Below the pieces are notes generated by a model. The model searched no databases, had not been told where the DNA came from, and worked only from the letters and a program-made list of their open reading frames with translations. DNA of 64,000 nucleotides from Eopsaltria australis (Eukaryota; Chordata; Aves; Passeriformes; Petroicidae). The stretch is from NCBI GenBank assembly GCA_034509425.1, contig JAVTVJ010000965.1, forward strand, positions 1-64,000, read 5' to 3'. Both the position numbers and the translations under genes were made by a program. This document shows positions 1 to 13,193 of the stretch, in pieces (position 1 is the stretch's first letter; every line of letters begins with the position of its first letter).

Positions 1-513
1 TTGGTAGCTGGCGTTGATAACAGACCAGTGTTTTGGCTACTGCCAAGCAGTGCTGTCCCTCTGACATTCCTTCCCCTACTGAAGGGGATGGGGGTGGGCA
101 AGATCCTGGGAGGGGACACCAGCAGGCAGCTGACCCCAGTCAGCCAAAGGGATATTCCATACCATATGACATCAGCTCAGATATATAAGGGAAGGAAGAG
201 AGGAGGAGGAGGAGGCACTCAGGGCTGGTCCACGTTTGCCTCCTTGAACAACCATCATGCATGCTGAAGCCCTGCTTCCCAGAAAGTGTCCGGACATCGC
301 TACTGATGGGAAGTAGAGATTGATTGTTTTCCCCTCTGCTCTTGCGCGCGCAACTCTCAGCTTGCTTGTTCTATTTTTCGCACTGTAATAAAACTGCCTT
401 TACTCACCCTGATAGTCTTTTTCAATATTATCGTCTCCCCTCTCCCAGTGGGAGAGGGAGTGATAGAGTGACTGAGTGGGCACCTGGCACCTAGCCGGGG
501 TTAACCCACGACA
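1..513 (+). mobile_element. LTR (5' LTR, left end outside window) of a decayed ERV
   Basis: The LTR-like sequence has AATAAA near 388, then a U5-like tail ending in cacgaca at about 513. A primer-binding-site-like sequence follows a few bases later. A TATA-like tatataag lies near 181-188. The 5' end of the LTR is outside the window, so its length and target duplication cannot be checked. It does not match the LTR tail found at the other end of this element (2334-3021). Confidence 0.6.
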
Positions 514-521
514 GTCACTTT

Positions 522-539
522 TGGCGCCCAACATGAGGC
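522..539 (+). promoter_or_regulatory. Primer binding site, tRNA-Lys1,2-like
   Basis: TGGCGCCCAACATGAGGC lies just 3' of the LTR. As recalled, it differs at two positions from the site complementary to tRNA-Lys1,2. It marks the start of the internal region of this ERV. Confidence 0.6.
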
Positions 540-659
540 CAGAGGGCATCGAGAGGAAAAAGGACAACAGTTCTTGAGTAACGCAGTTTTTGTGTGCTGG
601 GTATAGGAACCTCATTAGGTTGCACCATGTGATCTAGCTTAACCCAGTTTGTATGGCAA

Positions 660-2345
660 GTGGTCACGGCTGTCTCTCTCCCATTTGCAGCCCCGTATCT
701 AAACATGGGCCCTATAACTAAGGCCACGGTGGCTGTTATACAGTTTGTGTTATGGGTCGATAAGGTGAGGAATTCATGGATTTTCAACTTCCTCTGGAAG
801 GCAGGCACATGGATTCAGAGCTACCACACACTGATGACATGTTTTCAGGATTACTTTATTAATGGTACCTACTGCGAGGAAGTGACACCAAAAGAAATGT
901 TCTCACAACCCTTCACCCAGCTCTTTGCGCCTACCCCGCCAATCTTTGAAGGGTTCAGATATTCTCTAAATGCGAATGATATCATACAGTGGCTGGCATT
1001 GCTAATAGGCCTACTCCATTTAGCATTCAGGGATAAGGGGGGTCTGACTTGAATAGCCACCCTGACACCTACCCCAGACAATAGGAATGAAGCCCCAGAA
1101 CCTTACATAGCCCCAAGGACTAGGGATGCAGCCACAGAACCTGACATGGCCCCAGAGACCAGGGACACTGTCCCAGAACCTGACATTGTCCCAGACACTA
1201 GGGATGCTGCCACAGAGTCTGACACGGCCCCACAACCCACCTCAGAAACAACCCACCCGGATTGAGTGGGGGTACTGGTGAAGGAGATACGCGAGATGGG
1301 CCAAGTGCTGAAGGAATACACTTGCCCAGCTGGTGGGAAACCCTTCCCCTACCCCAAAGAGGGAGAGTCTAATGGGGCAGCAGGGGGACCCAGGGACATT
1401 ACAACCGCTCAGGCTCCAGTCAGACCAGAAGGGCAGCCACAGCCAGCAGCAGTCACTCCTGTGGAAAAGAGGAAGACTAAGGTCAAACCAGAGCAGCCAG
1501 TGAGTGATGATAGGGAAGCAGGGCCCTCTCAACCAGTAGGGAGGCCAAGGATTGAAATCACTACCGAGTCCCTGGGGTATGACAGTCACCGCAATTTATG
1601 AAAAGACATTGTGCGACGGGGTCGTGAGCCTTTTGCAACCTGGTTACTTCAGGTCTGGGACCTTATGGGTATGGGCGTGCAGCTGGATAGTGTTGAGGCA
1701 AGGCAGTTGGGACCCTTGTCCCATGACTCGGGGGTAGATCAGGTATTCGGAAGAGATGACGGGCCCCTGTCTCTCTGAGAACGGCTTTTAATAAGTGTAA
1801 GAGAGAGGTTTGTCAACAGGGAGAGAATGCAGGAGTATCATCATAGAAGACCATGGAAGACTCTTGAGGAGGGAATCCAACAGCTGAGGGAGGTGGCAGT
1901 ATTGGAGGTACTCTTCGGGAGGCATGAACAACATGATAATGACCCCGACAAGGTGAAGTGTACAGGGCAAATGTTGTGGAACCTGGAGAAGCTAGGGCCC
2001 TCCCAATACACCATCTTCATTGCAACAATTAATGCTGACGACAACTGAGAGACAGTGGGTTCCAAAGCCACCAAACTCAGGAATTATGATAGTATGATCA
2101 GTGGCCCAATGCAGGCTCAGGTCTCTGCTGTGGTCAAAAACCTCAGAGAAGAGATGATGAGGGAGGTGAGGGAGGAGATGAGGATGATGAGTGTGGCACC
2201 AGTGCGAGTCACAAGCCCCAAAGTCAGAGCCCAGCGCCCCCCAGCCAGGGAGAGAGGGTACACCCCACGATCTGAGCTGTGGTTCTTCCTGTGTGATCAC
2301 GGAGAAGACATGAGGAAGTGGGAGAGGAAACCCACTGTCTGCTGA
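660..2345 (+). pseudogene. Decayed ERV gag-like reading frame
   Basis: One frame can be followed from the Met at 660 to 2345 without an obvious indel, but in-frame TGA stops interrupt it at 1050, 1263, 1599, 1776 and 2046. The N-terminal part has a hydrophobic stretch (WLALLIGLLHLAF). Next comes an acidic, proline-rich repeat built on APE/DTRDAATEPD-type units, then an Arg/Glu/Lys-rich region, and near the end LWFFLCDHGEDMRKW, which looks like a retroviral Gag capsid/nucleocapsid block. I assign gag from its place after the LTR and primer site and from its composition. No zinc knuckle or major homology region was recognised. No pro or pol follows, because the reading frame runs straight into an LTR tail at about 2334. 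Confidence 0.5.
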
Positions 2346-3021
2346 ACCCACGGCCACTGAGAAGCCAGCAATGAGCTGCCAGACTTTCTGCAGTGAATTT
2401 TTTCCCTCTACCCCCCCTTGGGAGCCGAGCTGCCTGCCACCAGCCTGTCTCTCCCCCGCTCTTCTACGCCGCTCCAAGTTTTTTGCTACATTGTAGCTGG
2501 GCTCCCCCTGCACGCCGGGACCTCCTGCTGTCCCAGTTTGCTGTGTCTGAGGATCCTGCTGCGGCACCGACACCAGCGGCCCCCCTGCCCCCCGTCCCCC
2601 CCCCAGAGGGTCTGTGAAACAAAGGCTCTCCTCCATCCCTCTCTGCCTTGGGCAGCCACCATTGCTGTTGTGCTACCTGAGCTCACACCAGAGCGCCCCC
2701 TGCAGCCACCAAGGAATCATCACACCCAGAGCGCCCCCTGCAGGCTGTGACTGGAACTGCACCAAAGGGAAAGGGTGCCTGAATCCAAGCAGGCTGCCAC
2801 TGGGTTTCTGGTTCTGTTTGTTGGTTAACGCCATAGTTGTTGTTATTTGCTAGTTTTGTTTTAGATATTAGTAAAGAACTGTTATTCCTATTCCCATATC
2901 TTTGCCTGAGAGCCTCTTGATTTCAAATTTATAATAATTCAGAGGGAGAGGGGTTACAGTTTCCCATTCCAAGGGAGGTTCCTACCTTCCTTAACAGATA
3001 CCTGTCTTTCAAACCAAGACA
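2334..3021 (+). mobile_element. 3' part of an LTR-B family LTR, fused to the gag-like region
   Basis: From ctgtctgctgaaccc onward the sequence aligns by eye with the 3' two thirds of the LTR-B copies at 14557, 26213 and 43011. It ends in the same aaaccaagaca. The first roughly 270-290 bp of the LTR-B consensus is absent and gag-like sequence stands in its place. AATAAA is absent and the poly(A) signal is unclear. The next five bases are TTTCT; the matching upstream duplication, if any, is outside the window. Confidence 0.75.
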
Positions 3022-3026
3022 TTTCT

Positions 3027-6000
3027 GTACTGAACAACGGGAAAAGACTTGTAAAATAGAGCAAATTCAGTTATTTACTATGCATCAAAAGATTTGAGTG
3101 ATAAGTGGCACAGTGAGTCAACTCTTTTCATGAAGGGGAATGATTTCAAGTCAAAGAGGGAAAAGAATAATTCTTCAGGCTTAAAAAACCATGCTGTTTT
3201 CTCTTTCAATAACTTTGATGTATAGAGAAAGACTCCATTTTTGGAAAATCATTCTAAAATCCCTTGAAAGAGAACTCCTTCCACTAAGGAACTATCCCTC
3301 GGTGACAGGCTGTCACTTCACTGCAATGCTCTACTAGAATTTATTTTATTTAAAATTAAAAGAAAAATACATCAGCTTTTAAAAAAGTCTTTGAAATAGT
3401 TATGTTTTATCTTAATATAACCCAAAAGCTAGATGTCTAGCAATGTTCCTAGTACAGCTGACAGAGATATGGGCTCCCTGATGGTGGTTCATAAAGATTA
3501 TACACCTTTGCTGATTTCTGGCTTCTCAGAAAGCATCACATGTCCTCCAGTCACCCCAGATGCACACCACTTATTAAATTTTGTCTACTTTAGTATTTAA
3601 ATCGGTAAATAAATATCTTAGAGAAAGATCTAGGCTTGCTTTTTAAAAACAAAGTGCCTTTATTCTTTGTATCTTGTTCCTGAAATTCACAATGTTATTA
3701 AAATTGTGTGTGCGTTTCTAGTTTGAATCAAAAGAAATTCAGCTTTTATGTCCTGGCTATCAGTATGAATCTGTACACTGATAAACTCTCAGAAGATATG
3801 CAATTCATAACTTGGTGCTTTCTAACTCTGGAGTTTCTTTTCCAGAAACTGCTTGAAATCCTATCCATTTGAAATACCGTAATTTCCCTTTTAAATCAGT
3901 ATACCTAGTGTCTGATCAAAAATTGTTGGGTATTTAAACATAAAAGACACTAGTTCATATCAATAAGATTTGTTTCTAGATAAAACACTTTGAGGAATGA
4001 CAAACACCTGTTCTAACAGTTATTGTACTTCCCAGGACAATACAATTCACATCTATTTGAACTGCAGTAAAGCAATTTCTGCTTTTATGAATTTACATTC
4101 ACAGCAGTTGATAGGGTTAGAAGCCATTTTACATCCTATTCTGCAGTATGAAACATACTAGAGCATAATGCATTCAAAAGGAGCAAAAGGGAAAGTTTAG
4201 CACATCAGAAATTAAAGCTAATGCACATAGGTAAGAGATTAAAAGTTTATTTACTAAGGTAAATTTAATTGGGTAAATCTGGTTCTACAATCTCCTTCAA
4301 ATAATGTATTTTAGATTATTCAGTCTGCTAAGCAGGTTTGAATTACAAGTATATTGTATCCTTTTGCAAGAAAACTTCTATAGAATTAATTGAGGGTTCC
4401 ACTCCTTAAATTTACACATCTGATCCTGCTTAAAATGTTATGACAATCTTTTGTTTACAAAGGAAATCTTTGAAGACTTAATATTTTAACAACTACAGAT
4501 GAGATTAGTGCTGTAACTTCAAAAGAAAACAAACTCCTAGCATATTGCTGCACCAAACATTTCCCTGTGTGGAGCTGAGGTTGTCACAAGGGGCTCAGGA
4601 GGGGCAGGAAGCCTCCAAAACTGTACTTTGAGAACAGATGGATGAGGGAGGCTTGTCTTTTCCTCTCCTCATCAAAAGAAGACTCAGAGGTGACATAGTT
4701 AAGATTTATAAGTAAAATGTTGATACAAGTAAATGGAGGGATTTTTTTCTTTTTTCTAAAAGGAAAGGTTAACACATGTGCTCCACAGCAGGCAGCCTGC
4801 AGCACAGGGTATTCTATGCACTGGCTGGCAGGTTTTCAGCCACATGGTATTCTTCCAAGCTTTCCCTTCATGCTCTCTCCCTTTGAACACAGTCTTTAGC
4901 CAGCCTACAGCATTCAAAGTCTATTTCTCTGTCAAGGAAAATAAAAGGCTCCCATGTATTTTTAACCTGCACAGCTTTAGATACATCCTTCTTTTAATTT
5001 TATTTAATCATAGATAACCCATTACCAGTTTTCATCTGGATTCCAGCTATCTTTAACCACTAACGACAAAGTTACCTTGCAGTGCAATTTCAATTCCAAA
5101 ATGTACTGAACATTGCTACTTTCCCAGAGGCCCAGACCAGAGTAGAACTGTTTTGCTCCAAGAGCAGCACATTGCAAAGGAAAGAGTCAAAACCATTCAA
5201 TTTCCCTCTTGTGCACTGTAAGCAGCCCCACAGCCTGAGCAGCAAAGTGCACTTGCACTTTAGATGTTTAGTTTAACTTAAATTTATTCTTCCTTTCACT
5301 TACCTATTTTTTCCACCTGTCAACTAGGAGAAAGTGCAGGTGTACAAAACAACAATTCATTTAATCCCTTTCTTATCTCATGAGTATAAAATGTCCATCA
5401 GGATGGGGCTCTCCATTTTTACTTATTTCTCATTATTCTAGAGGTGTGCTGAAGTTGCCAAATCCATACTTTATTTAAAGTAGATTTATACCTAATAAAT
5501 CCAAGGCAAAGGATTTTTTTAGTGTTACAAGTTAATTGCTTTCCATTAAAGGGTTAATTGGAATGTTCTTATAATTTATATGTTTAGTTTGACAAGCACG
5601 CAACTACCTCAGTCTGGAATGCAACTGTTATAAAAACAGCTCTTTAAACAATTACTTAACCAAGAAAGAAGTATCTCTGAGGCAATCTAGAACAAAAGAC
5701 AGCTTAGCAATCATGAGCTGCTTTATCTCCAATAATAAATCATCAAAATCCATATTTTATATCCATATTTATGAGGCTTCTGTCTAAAATACCACATGCT
5801 TGTTAATGTTAGAACTGTAATATAAATTGCAGCTATTTTGCTACAAATGTCAATATTATTTTTTTAAAATTAGCCATGCAGAAGAATAAAATGACAATAC
5901 TTGTTTCCTCCAGCCATCAAATGAATCAAGACATTTTAAAGAAATTAATTTGTTTCTTGACTTCAGGACTCAAGTAGGTATCACATGGGAGATTCAAGTT

Positions 6001-8681
6001 CTTGAATTTTATGTTTGAGCCTGGGGTATTTTGCTTAATGATTTAAATCTTGCTACTCATGTTTTGTTCTAACACAAAGAGGCAGTACAGTAGTCTTTGC
6101 TGCTAACAATGAAATACAGTGGTGGACCACAATGATGCTGCTGCTGAAACTGTAAGATAAGTCTTGTAAAGCTTTTATTAAATACTTTGACACTCTCTTC
6201 AGAAGTAGATTGCAATCAAAATAAACCATCTACATTTTGCCTGAAGTGAAGTATTAGAAATCTGTTAATATAAGATAAAGTCCTGCCTCAATTCAAATAA
6301 TTTTAAAGTATTAAACCAAATTTTGAAATAAGCAGAAATGCCAACAGACTGCATGTCATTAATACCTAGCTCTATGCCATTCACTTTTTAAAAGTACATT
6401 TATGAGAATATTGTGTCATCTGTTAAGAGCCAACCTCTGGTGCAATGAACCTACAGCAAACTATATGCTCAGCTCATTTATCATCACATGAGGATGTAAT
6501 TGGCTTTTATTCCTGCAAAAGTTTAAAAACTTATTTCTATTAATCCCTTTTCAATCTAAACTGAAACTAGTCGTCCCTCTTTCTGCCACTTGATAAAAAA
6601 TTTAAAAAGAGAAAACTTAATTTGCCATTTGCAGCCTGGTCTTGTTTTAAAGTAAACATCTGCTGTTCACATTTGCCCTTTCTGAGTGTGATTTTCTTAT
6701 GTAAGCTGGGTGCAAAAAAATGTGTCTGCAGACATGATGTTGCAGGATCATGACACTTTAACATACTAATGACAGCATGGTAACAATACAGTTTGTTTAT
6801 GTCACTGAGGTTAATAGAGTATCTGAACCTAAACCACACAGCTGGTAAATGTTTTTATGTTTTGGTCTGTGGTTCTATTGGCAATTACAGTAGATGTTTA
6901 AAGCAAGTAAGGAAGGGTAAACTTCACAAAATTAGATCAAAGTCCAGTTGCTTTGCTTATTTTATGTTGTCCAAATCCAGAATTTTGAAAGCATGACCAG
7001 AAACAAATCATACTAAATCAAAAAACATTCTTTCTAAATTAATAAATCTGTACAAAAATCATATTACTGAAAAATTTATTTCTCATTATGCTTTCGAAAA
7101 TAAGGAATTCATCCTCAAAGAATTCTGAACACTTAACAACATAATGAGCCAAAACACCAGGAGCGCTCCTTTTGACACAATTATTCTGCCCTTCATGCAT
7201 GGATACTCATATATTTATGCTTTAGGTACTTAAATTTAGCATCCATACTTTGCAGAAACAATAAAAGCTGAGATACACATTGAAATAGATACTTCTAACT
7301 AGTAACTTTCTTGATAGCCTAGCAGATGCCAAGATGAGGAAAGATTTACACCAGAGACTATGAAAATGCTGGATCATTTGAGAATAATAAAAAAGTAAAT
7401 GGTGAGAAGTGTTAATAGCAACAGCTGTGAAAAGAAATTAGAGAAGATTAAAAGTATAGAAGAGAACAATAAGTGAAAATACTTTAAAATTTAAATTGCT
7501 TCACAAGAGAGATTCTATAATTACGGCTTCTATAGGTATTTGAATAGTAACTGCAAAAACAGTAAAGTATAGATATTTTAAGTTTTTCCAATATCCTAAG
7601 AACTTAAAACGACAGCAGATCACACTACTACATGAACCATGCTGACTTTAAGGCCTGCAATGACTTTTTTAGATTGTGAACAGAGTAACAGTCACAGGAA
7701 TATTGAGTGGGGAAGGCAGATGCAAAGATATAGGAAGCCTCCTTACACAGTGCAGTTTTACAGCAAAACTCAGTTTTGCCCAAGAAAGTCTTAGACAACA
7801 AGAAGAAGGTATATCTGTTTCTATGTTTTATTATTTATTATATCTGTGGGATGTATATTTGTATTTATTGCCCCAGACACAGGTACCCATGTTGGAGGGA
7901 CCTGAAATGCTGGCAGACAAATGAAAGGCTAGAGGGCTGAACGTGTGAACACAGTGAATAGTCCAATACTGTGGCATAATACATTTCCTGTATCCATAGT
8001 AAATCCTGCTCTGCAACCAGAAGCAGCCAACTGAACAGGCAATACTTGCACCTTGGCAGAACAATGGTCACATCAATACCAAAATGCAGAGACACATAGC
8101 AGAAAGCACAATATTAGTACAGTGATGAAACACACATTACACAGAATCATCTGGATAGAAAGGTAAAATGTAATGTATGCCCCTCCATTGAGCAACATCC
8201 CAATGGGGTAAATTCCAAATGACAGCAGAAATTTGAATGTGCTTCTAGAACTGTACAGTATGAGAACAGGCATTGTATTCTATTTGTATTCTGAGTTACT
8301 GTTCAAGATATCTCAGCCTTTTTTAATATGACCGACCCTGTGAAGCAGAGTTCCCAGTTCAATGCCTATGTGAACTCCAGAAAATTTCTTTTTTCCAAAG
8401 CACAGAATTCCAACTCAAGGCTCATCTGCTCAGATAAACACAAGAAGACGACTTATAGCCATTCATGCAGGAAGTTAGTTAATAAACTACAGGCAAAGTC
8501 TGGAATTATTTAATTATAATTAATAATGTATTATGGTGATTATGGTTTGGCTGAGAACAAACATGCCAGCCTGAGCTAGTCTGAGATAACTGCCAAATCT
8601 TCTACACATGTGACAGATGGTGGAATCATTTGAGAGAACCCTTATGCATAAGAACTCTGTATTACAGAGGTTCAGATTCAA
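3027..8681. other. NAV3 intron, no gene seen
   Basis: This is AT-rich intronic sequence with only short chance ORFs. I see no splice-flanked coding block, RNA gene or full-length transposon. Confidence 0.7.
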
Positions 8682-8686
8682 ATGCA

Positions 8687-9282
8687 TGTGGTAGTTTGAA
8701 AACAAATCAGTGAGAGACTCCAAGTCAGAACTACAATTTAATAGAAAAATTAAAATAAATGCAATAGTACAAAAACACTGACAGAGTCAGAATACAACAT
8801 CACACCCTGCCGGTCAGGGCGTTGGTAGCAGTCCAGTTAGGTGGTGGCTGCAGTCCTCTGGGAGTGATAGATGTGGTTCTGTTGAAGCAGCGATCCTGTG
8901 GAAAGGTGTAGTTCTCCTCTGAAGGTCCAGTGGTGGTGTAGAAGGGTCTGGTCTTCCTCTGGGAATCCAGTAGAAAAGTTGACTTGTGGAGTTTCAAATT
9001 CCAGATTATATCCGGATAGGGATGCATTGGTTCCTCACCCTGGGCAGAGCATCTCAATGGGAATGGTGTAATTTTATCAGTGGGACTCAATGGCCCATTA
9101 ACAGAAGACATGCCCTGAAGCCATCAGGGATGAGCAAAGAAGAGTGCCCCACCTGGCTCCAGCAGCTGGCCCATTAGAAGACATGCCCTGGGGCCATCAG
9201 GGATGAGCCAGGAACACTGCCCCACTGGCCCCAACATCCCATGAAGATGGTGATAGAATAAATACCATTGTAACCTAAGACA
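8687..9282 (-). mobile_element. Solo LTR, songbird TguLTR5-like
   Basis: This 596-bp LTR starts TGTCTTAGGTTAC (minus strand, at 9282) and ends in CTACCACA at 8687. It is flanked by perfect 5-bp duplications ATGCA at 8682-8686 and 9283-9287. The U3 contains a partly repeated segment around CATCCCTGATGGC...CAGGGCATGTCTTCT (about 9090-9140 and 9170-9210). An ATTAAA poly(A)-type signal lies near the 3' end. The body resembles a common zebra finch ERVL-type LTR from memory. It lies in sense orientation to NAV3. Confidence 0.88.
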
Positions 9283-9287
9283 ATGCA

Positions 9288-12200
9288 ACATCAAAGTAGC
9301 TGAATTGGGTCATAATAGAAGCACACTAATCAGCATAAACTTTATAGCTTTGGGTTTCGTCCAAAGAAAAGGTGAAAAAGAAAGAATGCTGCATTCAAGG
9401 GATGTGAGGGGAAAGTGGCTGTACAACCTATGTTGACTGATGAAGGTGAAAAAAACTGTGGGTTATGATACACTGCACTAAATTCTGCCGGTATAGGAAT
9501 GGAAGGACAATGTTTGAACTCAGTTGAGCTATACTCCCTTCTAACAGAGCTTACTTTAAACTTCCCTAACAGTTTTCATGAACATCACAGGGTGGTTTGG
9601 AAACATTACAACTTACTTTGCAATAAACCTTATTCTTCTGAAGGACATAATTCATTTGGTTTGCTTACATCTAATCTCTTTTGGCTCATCTTACTTTGAA
9701 AAAAGGCTTTGAACTCCAAGAATGTTCCTCTAAAAGTCCCAGGAGGCAAATGCTAGAGTGCAGAGGAAGTAGACAGGACAATAAATGAAATGCAATATCA
9801 TACCGCTGAGAACTCTCTTAGCCATATCCCATGTTATACCCGATGCAGAAAATCCATCTTCCTCTCTGATTAATTTCTTATGGTAACTGAAGCAAGGTAA
9901 ATTGGAAGGAATAGGCATTTATAAAAAAAAAAAAAGAAAGAAAAGAAAAAGAAAAAGAAAAAGGAGTCCAAATAAAAAAAATAAAAAGAAGAATGAAACA
10001 ACTGTTGACATCTGATGCTGCCACTGTCCCTTCAACCTTTAAAATTCCTTCTCCAGAATAAGCAAGTTTGCATTTTTGCACTAATGTGCTTTATAGAGTA
10101 GCATGCAAGCAGCACTTAAGCCTTGGCTTTTGTTTACTTTGTGAATTTAACTTTTTATGAAGTTTTTTTATGAATTTTATTAATTGATCAAAGAGCAATT
10201 TAATGCTATTATCAGGATGAGCTCTCTTTTAGGCTACATTTCCACATGGAGATCCTTCAATCCTTTGCTTTTTGGCAAGATGTGGACATACAGGTGCTAT
10301 CTGAACCAATTTAGAATGTCATCAAACTGGGGATCTGCTTGTGTTTTTACACGATCCATGAAATGACAATCAATCTGAAAGTATAAATTTCCCAGAAACA
10401 GCATTACCCTTAGAGATATCAGCGCACATCTCTAAAGATTATTGTACTGCCAGCTCACAAAGAGAAAGAGTTTTAAAATATAAGCAGAAGCTATAACTTG
10501 TCAGAGAAAACCCAGGTTGAGTGTTGCTGTCAGTAAAAGTTGCTGCCTCTAGCAATGGACAAAATACCAAAACTTCTCTTCCATTTGCTAATGTAAATCA
10601 GATATTTGCAGCATATAATTTATTTTCTGCCTGAAAAGAGATGCCAGCAGATTCCTTTACAACAGAAAGGCAAGGGCAGATCATGCCAATTATGAAAAAG
10701 GTTTATACTAATGATACCACAGAGAAAATGCATATGTCCTTCACATATCTACAGGGATGACAGTGAGGAGAATAATCCTCTTTCACACAAGTTCATCATA
10801 CCAGTGGCGAGGCATACCTTGAAGCTGTGACACAAACCCTATCATTTTTTGTTTAGAGTAGACAAAAAAAGTTGTAAAAGGTTGAGATTAGATGAAATCT
10901 TAGGTACTCACGCTGTTGTGAAGGACCAAAACTTAACCTGCCAAAGTCTCAGCAATCTCTATTGCTTTTTCTACCTGATTTCACATCATACATGTGGCAC
11001 ACATAGTTGAAAACCATCATAAATAATTTTTTCTACCTACCACAGGTGTTTTTGCAACCAATTTTGGTAAGCATGTGTTTTATTATCCTCAGAAGTCATA
11101 AAAATATTTACATTTAACACTTCCTAAAAAACTTCTGCTTTTTCAAGGAATAACATACACTTATATGTAAAAAAAAACTCTACCCTATGTCCATGAAGAA
11201 TGATTAAGTTTGTAAAAATAAAGTATTGAAAGGTCAGGGAATGCCAGAATTGTCTGAATAAATACCTCATGCCTGTGCATTATGACAAACCTTTTAATTA
11301 AATATTGACGTAGTATGTTCCATGAAACCTCATTTAGAGGGTCTAGAAGAGCACAGGAATCCAGCTTGCTTTCTTTTTTTGTGTGTAAAGGAAAGCAGTC
11401 ATTACTTAAAGTAAGTTCTGTTTCACATTTGTAGATGATAGACTCTCTGCAAAATATGTATGCACCTGCACACTGTACAGAACAAATAAACATCTACATT
11501 AACACAAATAAGCACCCAGTATTTGAGAGCTTGAGGAATACTAAGAAAAAGTAAAAAATCCCTTATTTTGGACTTATTTTTTTTTCTGTTCTTCCCCAGG
11601 GGAAATCTGTGTGGTTTGAAAGCTGGATGTGAATAGTGTATGGTGGGAAGAGCTCTAATAACTTCACTCCCAGGGGAAAAAAAAGAGAGAGGCATACAAA
11701 AATGTGGGCACTAGCGACATTCTCTAATTACATGACTGCCAGACTCCAAATTCTCCACCCCCTCCCTCACTTTCAGCATAAGGTTCCTGTTCTCACATAC
11801 AAAGCTCCACAAAAGTCCCTCCTGCCACATCTCGTTTCTCATTTTCTCCTTCTGTTACTGCCTGAGTTCTATCCAAGTTATTTTCTTAAATGCCTACTTG
11901 TACACTTTCTCTGGTCTTTGCATCACGTCAATGCTGTATTCCAAAGAACCTGGCTGTGTTCATTTGAATTTTTATCTAAAATAGGCTTTTTCTGCAAGGT
12001 CAACAAATGCTCTGATATCAGCTAAAGCAGCCTTCTTTTTTAAGTAACTGGTTTGCTAGATGAAAATTATGTCATTTATCCTGATGCACTGCTTGCACTG
12101 TTTGATCAATACAAACTCTTCCTGACTTACGTCACAGGCATATTTTCATCACAAAATGTGAAAAGTAAAAATTATATCATAACTAGGTAAATATCCTAGA

Positions 12201-13073
12201 ACTTCTTCAACTAATTTGCTGGTTTTATGAGACCAGAACCACTCCATGAACCTTTTCTTCCTTTGAGAGTAAATACATTTTTTTTCCTAGAAGAAATCTG
12301 ATTTTAAAAAGAAGGCACTCAAATCGACCTCATAAAATTTTACACTGACAAATTTCACAGCTGTTCCTTATCTCTACGATGGTCTGAGCAAAACCTCAGA
12401 GCTGACAGCTCCAAGTTCTGCAAAACCTGGGTTATGAATTTTTATTTCTCAGATGTGGATACAAGCCACCAATATGAATCTACTTTAAGCTTAAGGAAAA
12501 GAAACAGACATACTAGTGGGAGCGTGTTTTTATGCTCATTTCAAAGGTCAGGATGGAGCTATTTCTTTTTTCACACTGCACAGACAATGGGATAGAACCC
12601 CAGTTCTCACTTCTCACTACTTGCTGGTACTGCCTGATACCTGCAAAGGGCAAAACAGGTGGACAAGACTATAGTTCTAGTTCCAGCCAAATCTAAATGT
12701 GTGTTTTGAACCATGTCACCAGGCACACACAAGCTGTCTGCTGCCTAGAGACCATGTGAATTTTCCCTTTGCTCATCAATTGATAAGGCAATCTGTAAAA
12801 ATCATGTCCCATTTCAGAAGTTCAAGATTGCAAATAAAGTCTGGACTTCTTAATATTTTCTCTTACATCTTCAACAGAAATTCTTTCCTTCCCATGTGCG
12901 GAATTTGCTTCTTTTCCCCACTCATGGTATTTGCTATTTTGGGTACTCAGAAACCTTGCAGCCTCAGAAGCTTACTTTCTCTTCCTATTCCTTACGTGAT
13001 ATTTAAGCAAGAATAAAGGATGCAAAATATTGATAAAGCTCAGATAGGTTTTTACTTAGCAAAGCACTGTTAC
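9288..13073. other. NAV3 intron, no gene seen
   Basis: AT-rich intron with a poly(A)/AAAAG simple repeat at about 9931-9990. No exon with plausible splice sites or recognisable repeat was found. Confidence 0.65.
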
Positions 13074-13193
13074 CTGTCAGCATCCACAGTCAGGTCATGA
13101 ACCCCTCTCTGGATGACGTCTCGAGAGGCAGCAAGGTCTGGTATTCGGTTCAGACTTCTTGTATATAGGTTGAGTCCTCCATCTGTCATGTAC
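13074..13193 (-). CDS. NAV3: NAV3 exon E
   Basis: This 120-nt exon encodes GYMTDGGLNLYTRSLNRIPD and then ASRDVIQRGVHDLTVDAD. YMTDGG partly repeats the YMSDGD near the end of exon D, a recurring NAV pattern. The acceptor is ttattttcag|GTAC. The donor is GACAG|GTAACA. The exon is phase-symmetric, so it can be included or skipped without a frameshift, as often seen for NAV exons. The next exon, expected to begin with Ser-Trp-Asp-Asp, was not found between here and position 1, so the following intron is at least 13 kb. Confidence 0.93.

Noticed and set aside
1992..2636. 214-aa minus-strand ORF
   Set aside because: It spans the gag-like/LTR-B junction, so it cannot be a conserved gene. GC-rich shadow.
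11636..12025. 129-aa plus-strand ORF in the intron
   Set aside because: No recognisable domain, coding-like composition or splice signals; a chance ORF.
1..13073. Search for the next NAV3 exon (starting Ser-Trp-Asp-Asp)
   Set aside because: No matching minus-strand block with an acceptor was found, so it is taken to lie outside the window.
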